Shown: piece after piece, positions 9,201 through 16,655 of the stretch
How the letters are laid out: each line of letters starts with the position of its first letter
How positions within the stretch are numbered: position 1 is the stretch's first letter
Assembly (NCBI RefSeq): GCF_020181595.1
Contig: NZ_CP084028.1
Span: forward strand, 2,942,401 to 3,006,400
Direction: 5' to 3'
Length of the DNA: 64,000 bases
Source of the DNA: [Mycobacterium] vasticus
GTDB lineage: Bacteria; Actinomycetota; Actinomycetes; Mycobacteriales; Mycobacteriaceae
Position numbers and translations under genes: made by a program
Notes under the pieces: model-generated
What the model was told of the DNA's origin: nothing
Databases searched by the model: none
What the model saw: only the letters and a program-made list of their open reading frames with translations

Positions 9201-9687
9201 CCGAGAGTTCCTTGGTCGCAGTGACGTAGAAACGGTAGGGCTGGCCGGTGGGCTCCCGCTGTTGAAAGACCTGCGCCAAGGTCACTGTCTCGTTGTGTCC
9301 GTGGTTGATGAATACGCCGAGAATCACCGAGTAAGTGCGGCGGTTCTCCCGCAGTCCCTTGGGACGCGACTTGCTGGTGGCCTCGACCCGTTCCGACTTG
9401 TAGTGGCCTTCGACGTAGGAGCGCAGGGTGCGTTCCTTGGCGTCAGCGCCGGCGGCCTTGTTGTAGGCGGCCTTGTGGGCCGGCACCAGCAGTGTGGTGA
9501 GCGCGTCGACGACCGTCGACTTGCCTGAGCCGATATCGCCGGTGAGCAGGGAGGTTTCGGTGCCGGGGGTGAACCGCCAGATCTGATTGTCGAAGGTGCC
9601 CCAGTTGTAAACCTCCGCGTAGGCCAGGCGGTAGCCGGCCCGCGGGGCGGGGCCGAGCTCGACCGCGGAGAACAGTCCATCACTCAT
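6292..9687 (-). CDS. jetC: Wadjet SMC-like ATPase JetC/MksB
   Basis: This 1131-residue SMC-family ATPase has a Walker A motif near residue 50 (GDIGSGKST) and two long coiled-coil stretches around a central hinge-like region. Its C-terminal head carries the signature SGGQKEKLAYT and the Walker B sequence FAVIDEAFGRGSD. In Wadjet systems this is the loop-extruding motor that, with JetA and JetB, recognises small circular DNA by its topology. EptC/MksB is the homologue that limits plasmids in M. smegmatis. The start at 9687 overlaps the end of jetB by eight bases, implying coupled translation. Every ATPase motif looks intact. Confidence 0.92.
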   Translation of the reverse strand: MSDGLFSAVELGPAPRAGYRLAYAEVYNWGTFDNQIWRFTPGTETSLLTGDIGSGKSTVVDALTTLLVPAHKAAYNKAAGADAKERTLRSYVEGHYKSERVEATSKSRPKGLRENRRTYSVILGVFINHGHNETVTLAQVFQQREPTGQPYRFYVTATKELSVATDFADFGTDLRDLRKRLRASGTEIFDQFPKYATSLRRLLGVRSEQALELFHQTVSMKSVGNLNDFVRDHMLEPSDASARVADIIAHFDDLTKAHDAVKRAREQLEALEPIAATAAKYDAALAERDALDRERSAVALFIAELRAGLFADEIADLEVKGAALLAEQDTAKARQQVMTDERESLIEERAKAGGDRIGELERLAREAQTQADKRRGARTLFDAAVDAAGLKPVTGSAEFAALTAALPTERTHRLDDKRALDTATSEQIGREQDLQRRCDLLAAELTSLENRTSNLPVEQVDVRAELCADLGLTPEDLPYAGELIDVADEHAPWRGAAERVLRGFALSLLVPQQHYDAVTGWVNGRRLTFRGRGGQVTGAKLVYERVPRQRVRLQRPVSDRLILADCLDVKDGPFRDYLVDELTKRADHRCAADLAEFRSCKRAVTREGQVRSGERHEKDDRHRHDDPRRWVLGWANERKIAALCAERTEAEDELAGVAAGLAQLMSRRDGLQAGLEALARLETFGSWTDLDADEAELRAKDHDAERVRLQQGSSRLAEITRALVDNAEQARVVGELIDKITGQLATAQATKIQAEQGKKRDDDFVAGRPEEELIAAQASYPALGERLGKNRPVRAVDCADTEVALSADLHRRIERRTGQLNGHALNLGQYMSDVLRRWPEFRADMDATVEARADFLALRDRVANDDLPRFEAEFKEQLNKNAIQELAGFNNWLGRQAAAIDERVNRINEALGAVPYNPGRYIKLEKEPTTNSDVAQFRSELRNLTNDSLAVDGDQYSEQRFLDVKRIIERFRGRDGYAESDKNWTRRVTDVRNWFAFSASERDADTDIEWEHYSDSDGKSGGQKEKLAYTILAASLAYQFGLEWGVERSRDFRFAVIDEAFGRGSDVSTRYALDLFATLGLQLLIVTPLQKVHVIEPYVKAIGFVDNPSGTFSRLQTMTIEEYRTRRDGRH

Positions 9688-10258
9688 CGTCTACTCCCGC
9701 CCCGGCGTATTCCTCCAGTTTCGCCGCGAAGTTCGACAGCGTCGCAGCGTCGACATACGCCTTAAGGATTCGCCGTACCTCCCAGTGGTCACGCTGCCCG
9801 CGCATTTGCCGCAGAAAGCCCAACTCGGCCGTCTTCTTGATGGTGGTCTCCGCCTGGTCGACGACGCGGGCGTCGTTGGTGGACTCGGCCTGGAACAGCC
9901 GCAGCATCTCCACGATCTGCTCGGTGGTCAGCACCAGCCTGCCTTCGGCGCCGATGGTCTCGAATTCGACGAGCCGCTTGCGCAGCAACACCAGCAGCAG
10001 GCTGACGTTGTAGGTCAGTGCGCGCCGCCGGACCAGCCGAGGCAGCACGTCGTCGCCGTCATCCTGCGATCGGGACCGCAAATAGGCATAGCCTTCGGCG
10101 TCGTCAATGACCACGTCGACGCCGATGGTGGCGAAATGATCGCGGACACCGGCGCCGAGCCGTTCCAGCGTCACCCAGGTGTCCTCGTCGGACTCGCGGT
10201 AGACGACACCTTGCATCAGCCGGATGATCGCGCTGGCAACCGCGTGTTCATTGCTCAT
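9680..10258 (-). CDS. jetB: Wadjet subunit JetB (DUF4194, MksE/kite-like)
   Basis: The 192-residue protein matches the DUF4194 family by size, position and winged-helix-like helical pattern (MSNEHAVASAIIRLMQGVVYRE at the N-terminus). JetB is the kite-type subunit that bridges the kleisin JetA to the SMC subunit JetC. The start overlaps the jetA stop by four bases (ATGA) and the end overlaps jetC by eight, so the three core subunits are translated together. No catalytic motifs are expected. Identification rests mainly on operon position plus family resemblance. Confidence 0.88.
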   Translation of the reverse strand: MSNEHAVASAIIRLMQGVVYRESDEDTWVTLERLGAGVRDHFATIGVDVVIDDAEGYAYLRSRSQDDGDDVLPRLVRRRALTYNVSLLLVLLRKRLVEFETIGAEGRLVLTTEQIVEMLRLFQAESTNDARVVDQAETTIKKTAELGFLRQMRGQRDHWEVRRILKAYVDAATLSNFAAKLEEYAGAGVDDE

Positions 10259-11691
10259 CGGCGTCGCACCGTCACTTTCGGCAGCCGCGCCCGCTTGATT
10301 ACTTCTGGATCGGCGGGGTCGACGTAGTCCAGCAGCGTCTCGTCGTCCGCATCCATCTCGACCGCCACGTCGTCGTCGGCCAGCGCAAGGTAGCCGACGA
10401 TCTCGGCCGCACCCTTCTCGATCGGATGGATCGCAACCACATCCGACAGTAGCGCCGAGGAACCCTCAGGCAGGACGTCGCGGATGATCTCGGTCAGGCG
10501 GGCCTGGTCGATGAAGGTCTGAGAGAACAGCAGATCGGCGTCCACTTCCTCGGTCCCCTGCTGGATCTTGCTCTCGACCGCTACGGCGACGGGGGGCTGA
10601 TACAGCGGGCGCTCGAAAGGCAGTGCGATCTCGATGCCCGGCTGGTCGACTTCGAGGCCGAAGGGCGGAGGGTTGCCGCGAAGGTCAAGGGCGACAACCT
10701 CGACAGCCCGGACCAATTCCAGGACGCGCCGGTTCTCCAGCCAGACCTGGTCATCGAGGAAGCGGCGCAACTGTTCGGAGATCTGCCGGACGGTGCGCTG
10801 CGCGCGATCGGCGGCTTCCGACCAGTCGTGGTGAATGCCGCGGATCCGGTCATCGGCAGCGATCGCGTCCAGGGCTGACACCTTGGCGAGCAGCTCGGTG
10901 AGCTCGATCTGACGCGACTCCGACAGCAGGAATTCATAGAACGATCCGAAGCTGCGGCCCTGATCGGAGCCAGCGATCTGGGAGCGGCTGCCGACCAGCT
11001 CGGCCAACAATTCGCCCTTGGAGCCGTCCCAGGCGGCAATCTTCTCCCGTGCCGCGCGGTCGAGCAGCCGGAAGTTCTCCTCCACCTCACGGAAATCGGA
11101 CAGCAGCTCGCGCGCGGTGGCCGACAGTTGCTGGTAGCGGTCGCGCACCGCCGTCGCATCCAGCAAGGTCAGCACGCCGGATTCCACCGCCGCGATCTGC
11201 GCATCGATCTCCTCGCGGCGACGGCGCAGCTCGGCTAGGCGCACATCGGCCTGCTCCTCGGTGCCGTGCACGATCTGCCGCAACAGTTCGACCACGGTGT
11301 GCAGCCGCGATTCGGTGCCCACGAAGGACCGTCCCTGTAGTGAGGTAACCCATGCGTAAGCCTTCTCGAACGCGGGCGTGACCTCGTAATGCACGTCGTC
11401 ATCGCCGGGCGGGTAGTAGCGCCTCAGATAGCCGGCGTCGGTGGCCGCCCAATCCTCCAGGTAGGACCGCGGCTCTTTCGGAAAGCGCTGCTCGACATCA
11501 TCACTCGCGGTGTTCAAGGCGTATAGGTGATCCCCCAGCGCCGCCGCGACCTCACCAGCCGGGCAGCCGCCCCGGTTGCTCTCGACGAAGAACGCGCCGA
11601 GGAAAGACAAGATCAGCGTGGCGTTGCCGGCGCGCAGCAGCCGCCACGCGGGGTGCCGCTCTCGCAGCGCGTCGATCGCCGGGTAGTCCAC
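10255..11691 (-). CDS. jetA: Wadjet kleisin-like subunit JetA (DUF3375, MksF)
   Basis: The 478-residue protein fits DUF3375. It has an N-terminal winged-helix segment (YPAIDALRERHPAWRLLRAGN), a central helical and coiled region (about 170-330), and a C-terminal acidic part. It is the kleisin that closes the JetC dimer and organises two motor units into the plasmid-restricting complex. It is the first gene of the jetABCD operon. The start codon is GTG at 11691. A TACGCT -10-like element ends six bases upstream (11698-11703), so the mRNA may be leaderless. The order A-B-C-D and the sizes match the mycobacterial EptABCD form of Wadjet, probably type II. Confidence 0.9.
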   Translation of the reverse strand: MDYPAIDALRERHPAWRLLRAGNATLILSFLGAFFVESNRGGCPAGEVAAALGDHLYALNTASDDVEQRFPKEPRSYLEDWAATDAGYLRRYYPPGDDDVHYEVTPAFEKAYAWVTSLQGRSFVGTESRLHTVVELLRQIVHGTEEQADVRLAELRRRREEIDAQIAAVESGVLTLLDATAVRDRYQQLSATARELLSDFREVEENFRLLDRAAREKIAAWDGSKGELLAELVGSRSQIAGSDQGRSFGSFYEFLLSESRQIELTELLAKVSALDAIAADDRIRGIHHDWSEAADRAQRTVRQISEQLRRFLDDQVWLENRRVLELVRAVEVVALDLRGNPPPFGLEVDQPGIEIALPFERPLYQPPVAVAVESKIQQGTEEVDADLLFSQTFIDQARLTEIIRDVLPEGSSALLSDVVAIHPIEKGAAEIVGYLALADDDVAVEMDADDETLLDYVDPADPEVIKRARLPKVTVRRR

Positions 11692-11823
11692 GTCCCCAGC
11701 GTAGGGAATGGCACCGACATTTAGCGTGTGAGTGGGTCCGTGGGCGGAAACGTTGTCGATGGCGGCAGTTCGTCGGCGTCGAACCTGCGTAGAGCCGTAC
11801 CTGGGGCGCTACGCTGCTGTCTC

Positions 11824-12792
11824 GTGCAGCGGACACGCCTGGACACTGCCCGGATCCGAGCGGCCCGCGGGGTCATCGATCCGGCTTTTCTCGATACCCC
11901 GCTGTACCGCTGCGACGGGCTGGAAGCCGAACTCGGGTGCGCGGTGAGCATCAAACTCGAAACACTGAACCCGGTCCGCAGTTTCAAAGCCCGCGGTGCC
12001 GAGGTCGTCGCGAGCCGCCTCGTCGAGGACGGCGCGCAGGCGGTGGTGTGCGCCAGCGCAGGCAATCTCGGCCATGCCCTCGCCTGGTCCGGTCGACGCC
12101 GGGGACTCACCGTCACCGTCGTGGCATCGCATGCTGCGCCGGCCGCCAAGCTTGATCGCATCCGCGAATTGGGCGCCCGGCTGGAGTTGGTGGACGGTGA
12201 CTTCGATGTGGCACGCGAACGGGCGCAGACCATCGCGCGCCACGAGGGCATCCGACTGGTCCAAGACACCGTGGACATCGAGACCTGCGAAGGCGCGGCG
12301 ACCATCGGGCTGGAATTGGTGGACGCCGCAACGTCATTCGACGCGGTCTTGATCGCACTCGGCGGAGGGGCACTGACCATCGGTGTCGGTCATGTGATGA
12401 AGGAGCTGGCGCCCGGCGTCGAGGTGATCGGTGTTCAGCCGTTGGGCGCGCCTGCGATGACGTACTCGTGGCAGCAACGGCGCGTCGTCACCACGGACTC
12501 GACCACCACTATCGCCGACGGCGTTGCCAGCCGCAGCCCTATCCCGGCCGCATTGGACGATCTCCTGCAAGTCGCCGACGACGCCGTCCTGGTCCGGGAG
12601 AGCTCGATCATCGCCGGTATGCGACTGCTTCTCGATCATGCGGGTCTGGTCGTCGAACCCTCGGCCGCACTCGGTGTCGCCGCGATCCTGGAGGATCGCT
12701 CCCGCTTCGCCGGTCGGCACGTCGTCACCATCGTGTGCGGCAGCAACGTCGATGTGGCGACGTACCGTCGCTGGGTCGGCGTCGGGCCGTAG
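11824..12792 (+). CDS. Threonine dehydratase-like PLP enzyme (fold type II)
   Basis: From the GTG at 11824 this gives 322 residues, the usual size for catabolic threonine/serine dehydratase-like enzymes. The frame is open to 11728, but the extra 32 residues are low-complexity. The PLP lysine is K55 in SFKARGA, and the phosphate-binding glycine loop is LGGGALTIG. There is no C-terminal ACT domain, so feedback control by isoleucine is unlikely. Candidates are L-threonine or L-serine deaminase, serine racemase or a related beta-eliminating lyase; the motifs do not choose among them. A TACGCT -10-like box lies eight bases upstream. It is divergent from jetA. Confidence 0.8.
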   Translation: MQRTRLDTARIRAARGVIDPAFLDTPLYRCDGLEAELGCAVSIKLETLNPVRSFKARGAEVVASRLVEDGAQAVVCASAGNLGHALAWSGRRRGLTVTVVASHAAPAAKLDRIRELGARLELVDGDFDVARERAQTIARHEGIRLVQDTVDIETCEGAATIGLELVDAATSFDAVLIALGGGALTIGVGHVMKELAPGVEVIGVQPLGAPAMTYSWQQRRVVTTDSTTTIADGVASRSPIPAALDDLLQVADDAVLVRESSIIAGMRLLLDHAGLVVEPSAALGVAAILEDRSRFAGRHVVTIVCGSNVDVATYRRWVGVGP

Positions 12793-12799
12793 GAAGCTG

Positions 12800-12834
12800 A
12801 AAAAGTGGCCCCCGGAAACTTCTCCGGGGGCCAC
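12800..12834 (-). terminator. Intrinsic terminator of the initiator tRNA gene
   Basis: A perfect 12-bp stem (GTGGCCCCCGGA at 12805-12816 pairing with 12823-12834) has a six-base loop. On the minus strand five T residues follow (12800-12804 on the plus strand are A). That is the strong-stem-plus-U-tract form of a Rho-independent terminator. It lies just downstream of tRNA-fMet and just after the convergent dehydratase stop, so it may serve both. Confidence 0.85.
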
Positions 12835-12844
12835 CTTCCACTAG

Positions 12845-12918
12845 TAGCGGGGACAGGATTCGAACCTGCGACCTCTGGGTTATGAGCCCAGCGAGCTACC
12901 GAGCTGCTCCACCCCGCG
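12845..12918 (-). tRNA. Initiator tRNA-fMet (CAU)
   Basis: The minus strand folds into a 74-nt cloverleaf with anticodon CAU in the loop and a conserved TTCGAATC T-loop. The acceptor stem is CGCGGGG/CCCCGC. Two features mark it as initiator rather than elongator: three consecutive G-C pairs at the base of the anticodon stem (GGG...CCC) and an unpaired first position of the acceptor stem (C1 against U72). The genomic sequence continues ACTA rather than ACCA, so the full CCA end must be added after transcription. Confidence 0.95.
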
Positions 12919-13222
12919 TCGGTAGGTACGAGGTTACCGAATAGGCGGCGACCGCGCCAAATCGCCTGCTGTCGAAGCCCTCGCCAGCCCGTCGTGGGAA
13001 CGCAGCGGCTCAAATCGGCCTGTAATCAAAATTAACTAATCTGGGGCCCGCATCCACTTCTACCCAGCGCGTCCTGCGACTATCGAGGGCAAAATCGGGA
13101 ATGCAAAATTAACTTTCCTCTTGCAGCGCGGCCTCGGCCGTGGCATGCTTCTCGCACAAGCCAATTGAGTCCTGCATCACATCCCGCTGCGGCGGGACCA
13201 GAAGAGTCGGGAGAACTTTCAG
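12919..13222 (+). promoter_or_regulatory. Intergenic control region of the mce operon
   Basis: This 304-bp gap holds no gene. It is visibly more A/T-rich than its surroundings in two patches that contain the same 11-mer, CAAAATTAACT, at 13027-13037 and 13104-13114. The two copies are in direct orientation, 77 bp apart start to start. A possible SigA-type promoter follows: TTGCAG at 13121-13126, a 17-bp spacer, and CATGCT at 13144-13149. A small GC hairpin lies in the presumed leader (13182-13197) and a GGGAGA ribosome-binding site at 13209-13214. The repeats are candidate regulator sites, perhaps for the tandem TetR protein encoded at the end of the operon. Confidence 0.5.
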
Positions 13223-13456
13223 ATGCCAGGCATTGTCGACGGCATTGGCCGTCTACTCAGCTATCGGATGAGCGTCGGTGAACTGATCGGCATGGGCCTG
13301 ATCATCGGCACGCCCTACCTGATCATCGGGTTGGTCTGGTCGTTGACCCACACCGCGCACCTGCACGAGATGCAAGGACTTGACCTGATCGTGTCCTTCC
13401 TAGGGTCGATCGTGTCGTGGCCGGTGCTGCTGGTCTCCAACGTGTGCATGCAGTGA
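13223..13456 (+). CDS. Small two-helix membrane protein heading the mce operon
   Basis: This 77-residue protein has two hydrophobic helices (about 22-40 and 55-73) and a histidine-containing loop between them (LTHTAHLHEMQG). A GGGAGA ribosome-binding site is nine bases upstream, and the yrbEA start follows the stop after four bases. Translation coupling and the strong RBS argue that it is real rather than chance. I do not recognise its family. Its position suggests a role linked to the Mce transporter, such as an assembly or accessory subunit in the inner membrane. Confidence 0.7.
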   Translation: MPGIVDGIGRLLSYRMSVGELIGMGLIIGTPYLIIGLVWSLTHTAHLHEMQGLDLIVSFLGSIVSWPVLLVSNVCMQ

Positions 13457-13460
13457 CCCG

Positions 13461-14348
13461 ATGGCCACACCGGATTCCGCGCGTCGGCTGATCCAACTCG
13501 CCGACCGACAACTGGCCGGCCGAGCAGGCCTGCGCGCCGTCGTCGACTGGCTCGTGCAGTACCTGCAGAACCATCCGATCCAGTCGCTGGGCACCGGCGG
13601 CAGCCAAGTGGTACTGGGGGTGCGAGCCGTCCAGTACCTGTTCGTCGACCTGTTCACCGGCCGGCTGCTGCTCGGCGAGTTCATCGACCAGACGGCGTTC
13701 GTGGCCGGCGCCGCTTTCCTGCCAACGGTTTTCGTCACCATCCCGGTGGGAGTGACACTCTCGATCCAGTTCAGTGTGCTAGCCGGCCAAGTCGGCGCCT
13801 CATCACTGGCCGGCGCGGCCACCGGGCTGGTCATCATCCGCCAGGCGGCTCCCCTGGTCGCCGCGATGCTGCTCGCGGTGGCCGTCGGTTCCGCGGTCTG
13901 CGCCGACCTGGGCTCACGGGCCATGCGCGAAGAGATCCAGGCCATGGAGGTCATGGGCGTCTCACCGGTGCGGCGTCTGGTGGTTCCGCGACTGGCCGCC
14001 CTGATGACCGTCGGCGTACTGCTCACCGGCATCACCTTTTTCGTCGGCTACGTCGCCGGCTACATCTTCAACGTTTTCCTGCAGAACGGGACCGCCGGCT
14101 CGTTCATCGCCACCTTCTCGTCGTTCTCCGACGTCGGAGACATGTGGCTGGCATTCGCCAAATCGATCGTCTTCGGGATGATCGTCGCGATCGTCAGCTG
14201 CCAGAAGGGCCTCGACAGCCACGGCGGACCCGCCGGCGTCGCCAACTCGGTGAACGCCGCCGTCGTCGAGTCCATCCTGCTTCTGATGTTCGTCAACGTC
14301 TTGATGAGCCAGCTCTACGTGATCCTGTTCCCCAGGCAGGCGCTGTAG
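13461..14348 (+). CDS. yrbEA: YrbE/MlaE-family ABC permease, first subunit
   Basis: The 295-residue MlaE-type permease has about five to six membrane helices and the family core (DLGSRAMREEIQAMEVMGVSPVRRLVVPRL), which contains the E-x-A-M-x-x-M-G-x-x-P coupling motif that contacts the MceG ATPase. It is one half of the inner-membrane channel of an Mce lipid importer. The gene lies four bases after the small membrane-protein gene and three bases before its partner. The ATPase itself is not in the window; mycobacteria use one shared MceG encoded elsewhere. Confidence 0.93.
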   Translation: MATPDSARRLIQLADRQLAGRAGLRAVVDWLVQYLQNHPIQSLGTGGSQVVLGVRAVQYLFVDLFTGRLLLGEFIDQTAFVAGAAFLPTVFVTIPVGVTLSIQFSVLAGQVGASSLAGAATGLVIIRQAAPLVAAMLLAVAVGSAVCADLGSRAMREEIQAMEVMGVSPVRRLVVPRLAALMTVGVLLTGITFFVGYVAGYIFNVFLQNGTAGSFIATFSSFSDVGDMWLAFAKSIVFGMIVAIVSCQKGLDSHGGPAGVANSVNAAVVESILLLMFVNVLMSQLYVILFPRQAL

Positions 14349-14351
14349 ACA

Positions 14352-15212
14352 ATGGTCATTCCCAGCGCTTTTGAGATACCCGGGCTGCGGTCGGTCACCG
14401 GTCTGTTCAGTGGCGTGTTCTTGGCGGTGGCCCGCGCCGGCCATCTGGTGCATTTCTTCGGCCGAACCCTCGCCTCGATACCGACCATGCTGCGTCACTA
14501 TCGGCGCGAGATGCTGCGACTGCTCTCCGACATCGCCTGGGGCAACGGGTCGATCGTGGTGGGCGGTGGCACCATCGCCGTCGCACTGGCACTCGGGGCG
14601 ATCGCCGGTGCGCTGGTCGCCGTCGAGGGCTACAACGTGCTGGACCTGCTCGGCCTGGGACCCGCCACCGGCCTGATCTCCTCGTTCGCCACCACCCGCG
14701 AACTCGCCCCGATCATGGTGGGGATGGCGTTCATCGCCCAGGCCGGCTGCCGCTTCACCGCCCAGCTCGGCGCCATGCGCATCAACGAGGAGATCGACTC
14801 GCTCGAAGCGATGGCGATCAACCCCATCCCGTTCCTGGTCACGACCCGGGCCGTCGCATCGGTGATCGCGGTGGTCCCACTGTTCCTGGTGGCGCTGGGC
14901 ATCGCCTACGTGTCCTGCCAGTTCTCCGTCATCCTGATCTCCGGGCAGTCCAACGGGTCCTACCTGCACTACTTCTCACTGTTCGTCAACGGCCGCGACG
15001 TGCTGTACGCGACGTTCAAAGCCACCGTGTTCGTGTTCGTGTCCTCGACCATTCAGAGCTACTACGGGTTCGTCGCATCGGGCGGCCCGGCAGGGGTCGG
15101 GGTGGCCGCCGGACGGGCGATGCGCACCAGCGTGACCGCGGTGGTTGTGGTCAACATGTTCATGACCATGGCGCTGTGGGGCGTCGAATCCGGCGCCAGG
15201 TTCGGGGGTTAG
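14352..15212 (+). CDS. yrbEB: YrbE/MlaE-family ABC permease, second subunit
   Basis: The second MlaE-type permease subunit has 286 residues. Its core motif reads AQLGAMRINEEIDSLEAMAINPIPFLVTTR, again with the E-x-D-S-L-E-A-M-x-I-N-P coupling segment. With YrbEA it forms the heterodimeric transmembrane core through which lipids cross the inner membrane. The start is three bases after the previous stop, and the next gene starts three bases after this stop. Its length is typical. Confidence 0.93.
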   Translation: MVIPSAFEIPGLRSVTGLFSGVFLAVARAGHLVHFFGRTLASIPTMLRHYRREMLRLLSDIAWGNGSIVVGGGTIAVALALGAIAGALVAVEGYNVLDLLGLGPATGLISSFATTRELAPIMVGMAFIAQAGCRFTAQLGAMRINEEIDSLEAMAINPIPFLVTTRAVASVIAVVPLFLVALGIAYVSCQFSVILISGQSNGSYLHYFSLFVNGRDVLYATFKATVFVFVSSTIQSYYGFVASGGPAGVGVAAGRAMRTSVTAVVVVNMFMTMALWGVESGARFGG

Positions 15213-15215
15213 GCG

Positions 15216-16655
15216 ATGCCCAACTCATTCGACACCGATCCGCGCGGGCCCTCCAACCTTCGGGTGTTCGTGCTGGGCGTGGTGTTCATCATCGTCGCCG
15301 TCGCCATCGCGACGCTCATGGTCGCCAAATCCCAGGGCCGCCTGGACAACCTGGTGCGAGTCAACGTGCGGCTGACCAACATCGGCGACGGCCTGCCGCC
15401 TCGCTCCGATGTGAAGTACCACGAACTGCTGGTCGGCTCGGTCTCCGACATCACCCCGTCCACGCACGGGCTGCCCAACGAAGTTCACATCGTGCTCAAA
15501 CCCGAACATGCGGTCAACATCCCCGACACCGTTACCGCCCGGGTCGTACCGGCCAACCTGTTCGCCGTGTCGGCGATCCAGCTGGTGGACAATGGCATTG
15601 CCCGCGACCACCTCCGCTCGGGTGCCGTGGTCCTCGAAGACGAGTCACTACCCACCGTGCTGTTCCAGAACGTACTGAACAAACTCCGGCAGTTGATCAG
15701 CCCTCTGGGCCGCAAACCCGACGACACCACCGTCGGCGTGATCGCGGCCCTGGGCACCGCCACCCACGGGCGCGGCCAGGAACTCACCGACACCGGACAC
15801 AACCTGAACGAGATTCTGGCGCAGCTGAACTCCGTTGTCGCCGAGGATGACGCCGGGCCGACCACCTTGTCCGCACTCACGGCGGCAGCCGAAGGCCTGC
15901 AGCAGGCGTCGCCCGAACTGTTCGATGCACTCGACCGGTCGATCCGGCCGATGGCCACCATCGCCGAGAAGGGACCGCAGCTGTCCAGTCTGCTGGCTGG
16001 CGGAACCGACACCGCGACCACGCTGGCCGGCGCCCTGGAGAATCAGTCCGAGCGGATGATCACGATCACCAGTCAATTCACCCCCGCTCTCGGGGTGATC
16101 GCGGATCACGCCGATGAATTCCACGGCGTGTCAACCAAGTTGCAGACTCTTGCCGATCGGATCTACGACATAATCTGGGATCCGAACGAGAATCTGCTCC
16201 AGGTCAAGGCGGCGATCGCACTGACGCCGAGCCGCACCTACGTCCGCGCGGACTGCCCACGTTACGGCGAGCTGGCCGGGCCGAGCTGCGCGACCGCACC
16301 GGAGGTGCCCACCGCGCCGGACCTGTTCCCAGCGCTGGAATCTCAGGGCGTATCACCCACCCCGGGCATGACCGAGAATCGCCCAAACGTCACCCCACCG
16401 CGGCACTCCATGCCGGGCGATCCGCAGGGGCCACCGATCCCCCCGCCGCCGGGACCCCCGGCCGAGGTCCCGGCCGCCGAGCCGCAGGGGGCGGTCGCAG
16501 GCGGCAACGTCGGACTGGTCGGAAGTCCGCAGGAGAAGCAGCAGATCAGCCTGATCGCCGGCAGCGCCGATACCCCCACCGTGCTGCTGCTCGCCCCGTT
16601 GCTGCGCGGTAGCACGGTGCACCTGTCCCAGACCGCGAAAGAAGGTGGCCGGTGA
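15216..16655 (+). CDS. mceA: Mce protein, MceA position (MlaD domain, Pro-rich tail)
   Basis: The 479-residue protein has an N-terminal transmembrane anchor (about 16-36), an MlaD/Mce domain (about 45-120: VNVRLTNIGDGLPPRSDVKYHELLVGSV) and a long helical tube-forming region. Its C-terminal tail (about 370-440) is rich in proline and glycine. Mce proteins form a hexameric needle that carries lipids across the periplasm. The proline-rich tail is common in mycobacterial Mce proteins and is the part most likely to reach the outer envelope. The next gene starts inside its stop (GTGA), so the six mce genes are coupled. Confidence 0.9.
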   Translation: MPNSFDTDPRGPSNLRVFVLGVVFIIVAVAIATLMVAKSQGRLDNLVRVNVRLTNIGDGLPPRSDVKYHELLVGSVSDITPSTHGLPNEVHIVLKPEHAVNIPDTVTARVVPANLFAVSAIQLVDNGIARDHLRSGAVVLEDESLPTVLFQNVLNKLRQLISPLGRKPDDTTVGVIAALGTATHGRGQELTDTGHNLNEILAQLNSVVAEDDAGPTTLSALTAAAEGLQQASPELFDALDRSIRPMATIAEKGPQLSSLLAGGTDTATTLAGALENQSERMITITSQFTPALGVIADHADEFHGVSTKLQTLADRIYDIIWDPNENLLQVKAAIALTPSRTYVRADCPRYGELAGPSCATAPEVPTAPDLFPALESQGVSPTPGMTENRPNVTPPRHSMPGDPQGPPIPPPPGPPAEVPAAEPQGAVAGGNVGLVGSPQEKQQISLIAGSADTPTVLLLAPLLRGSTVHLSQTAKEGGR

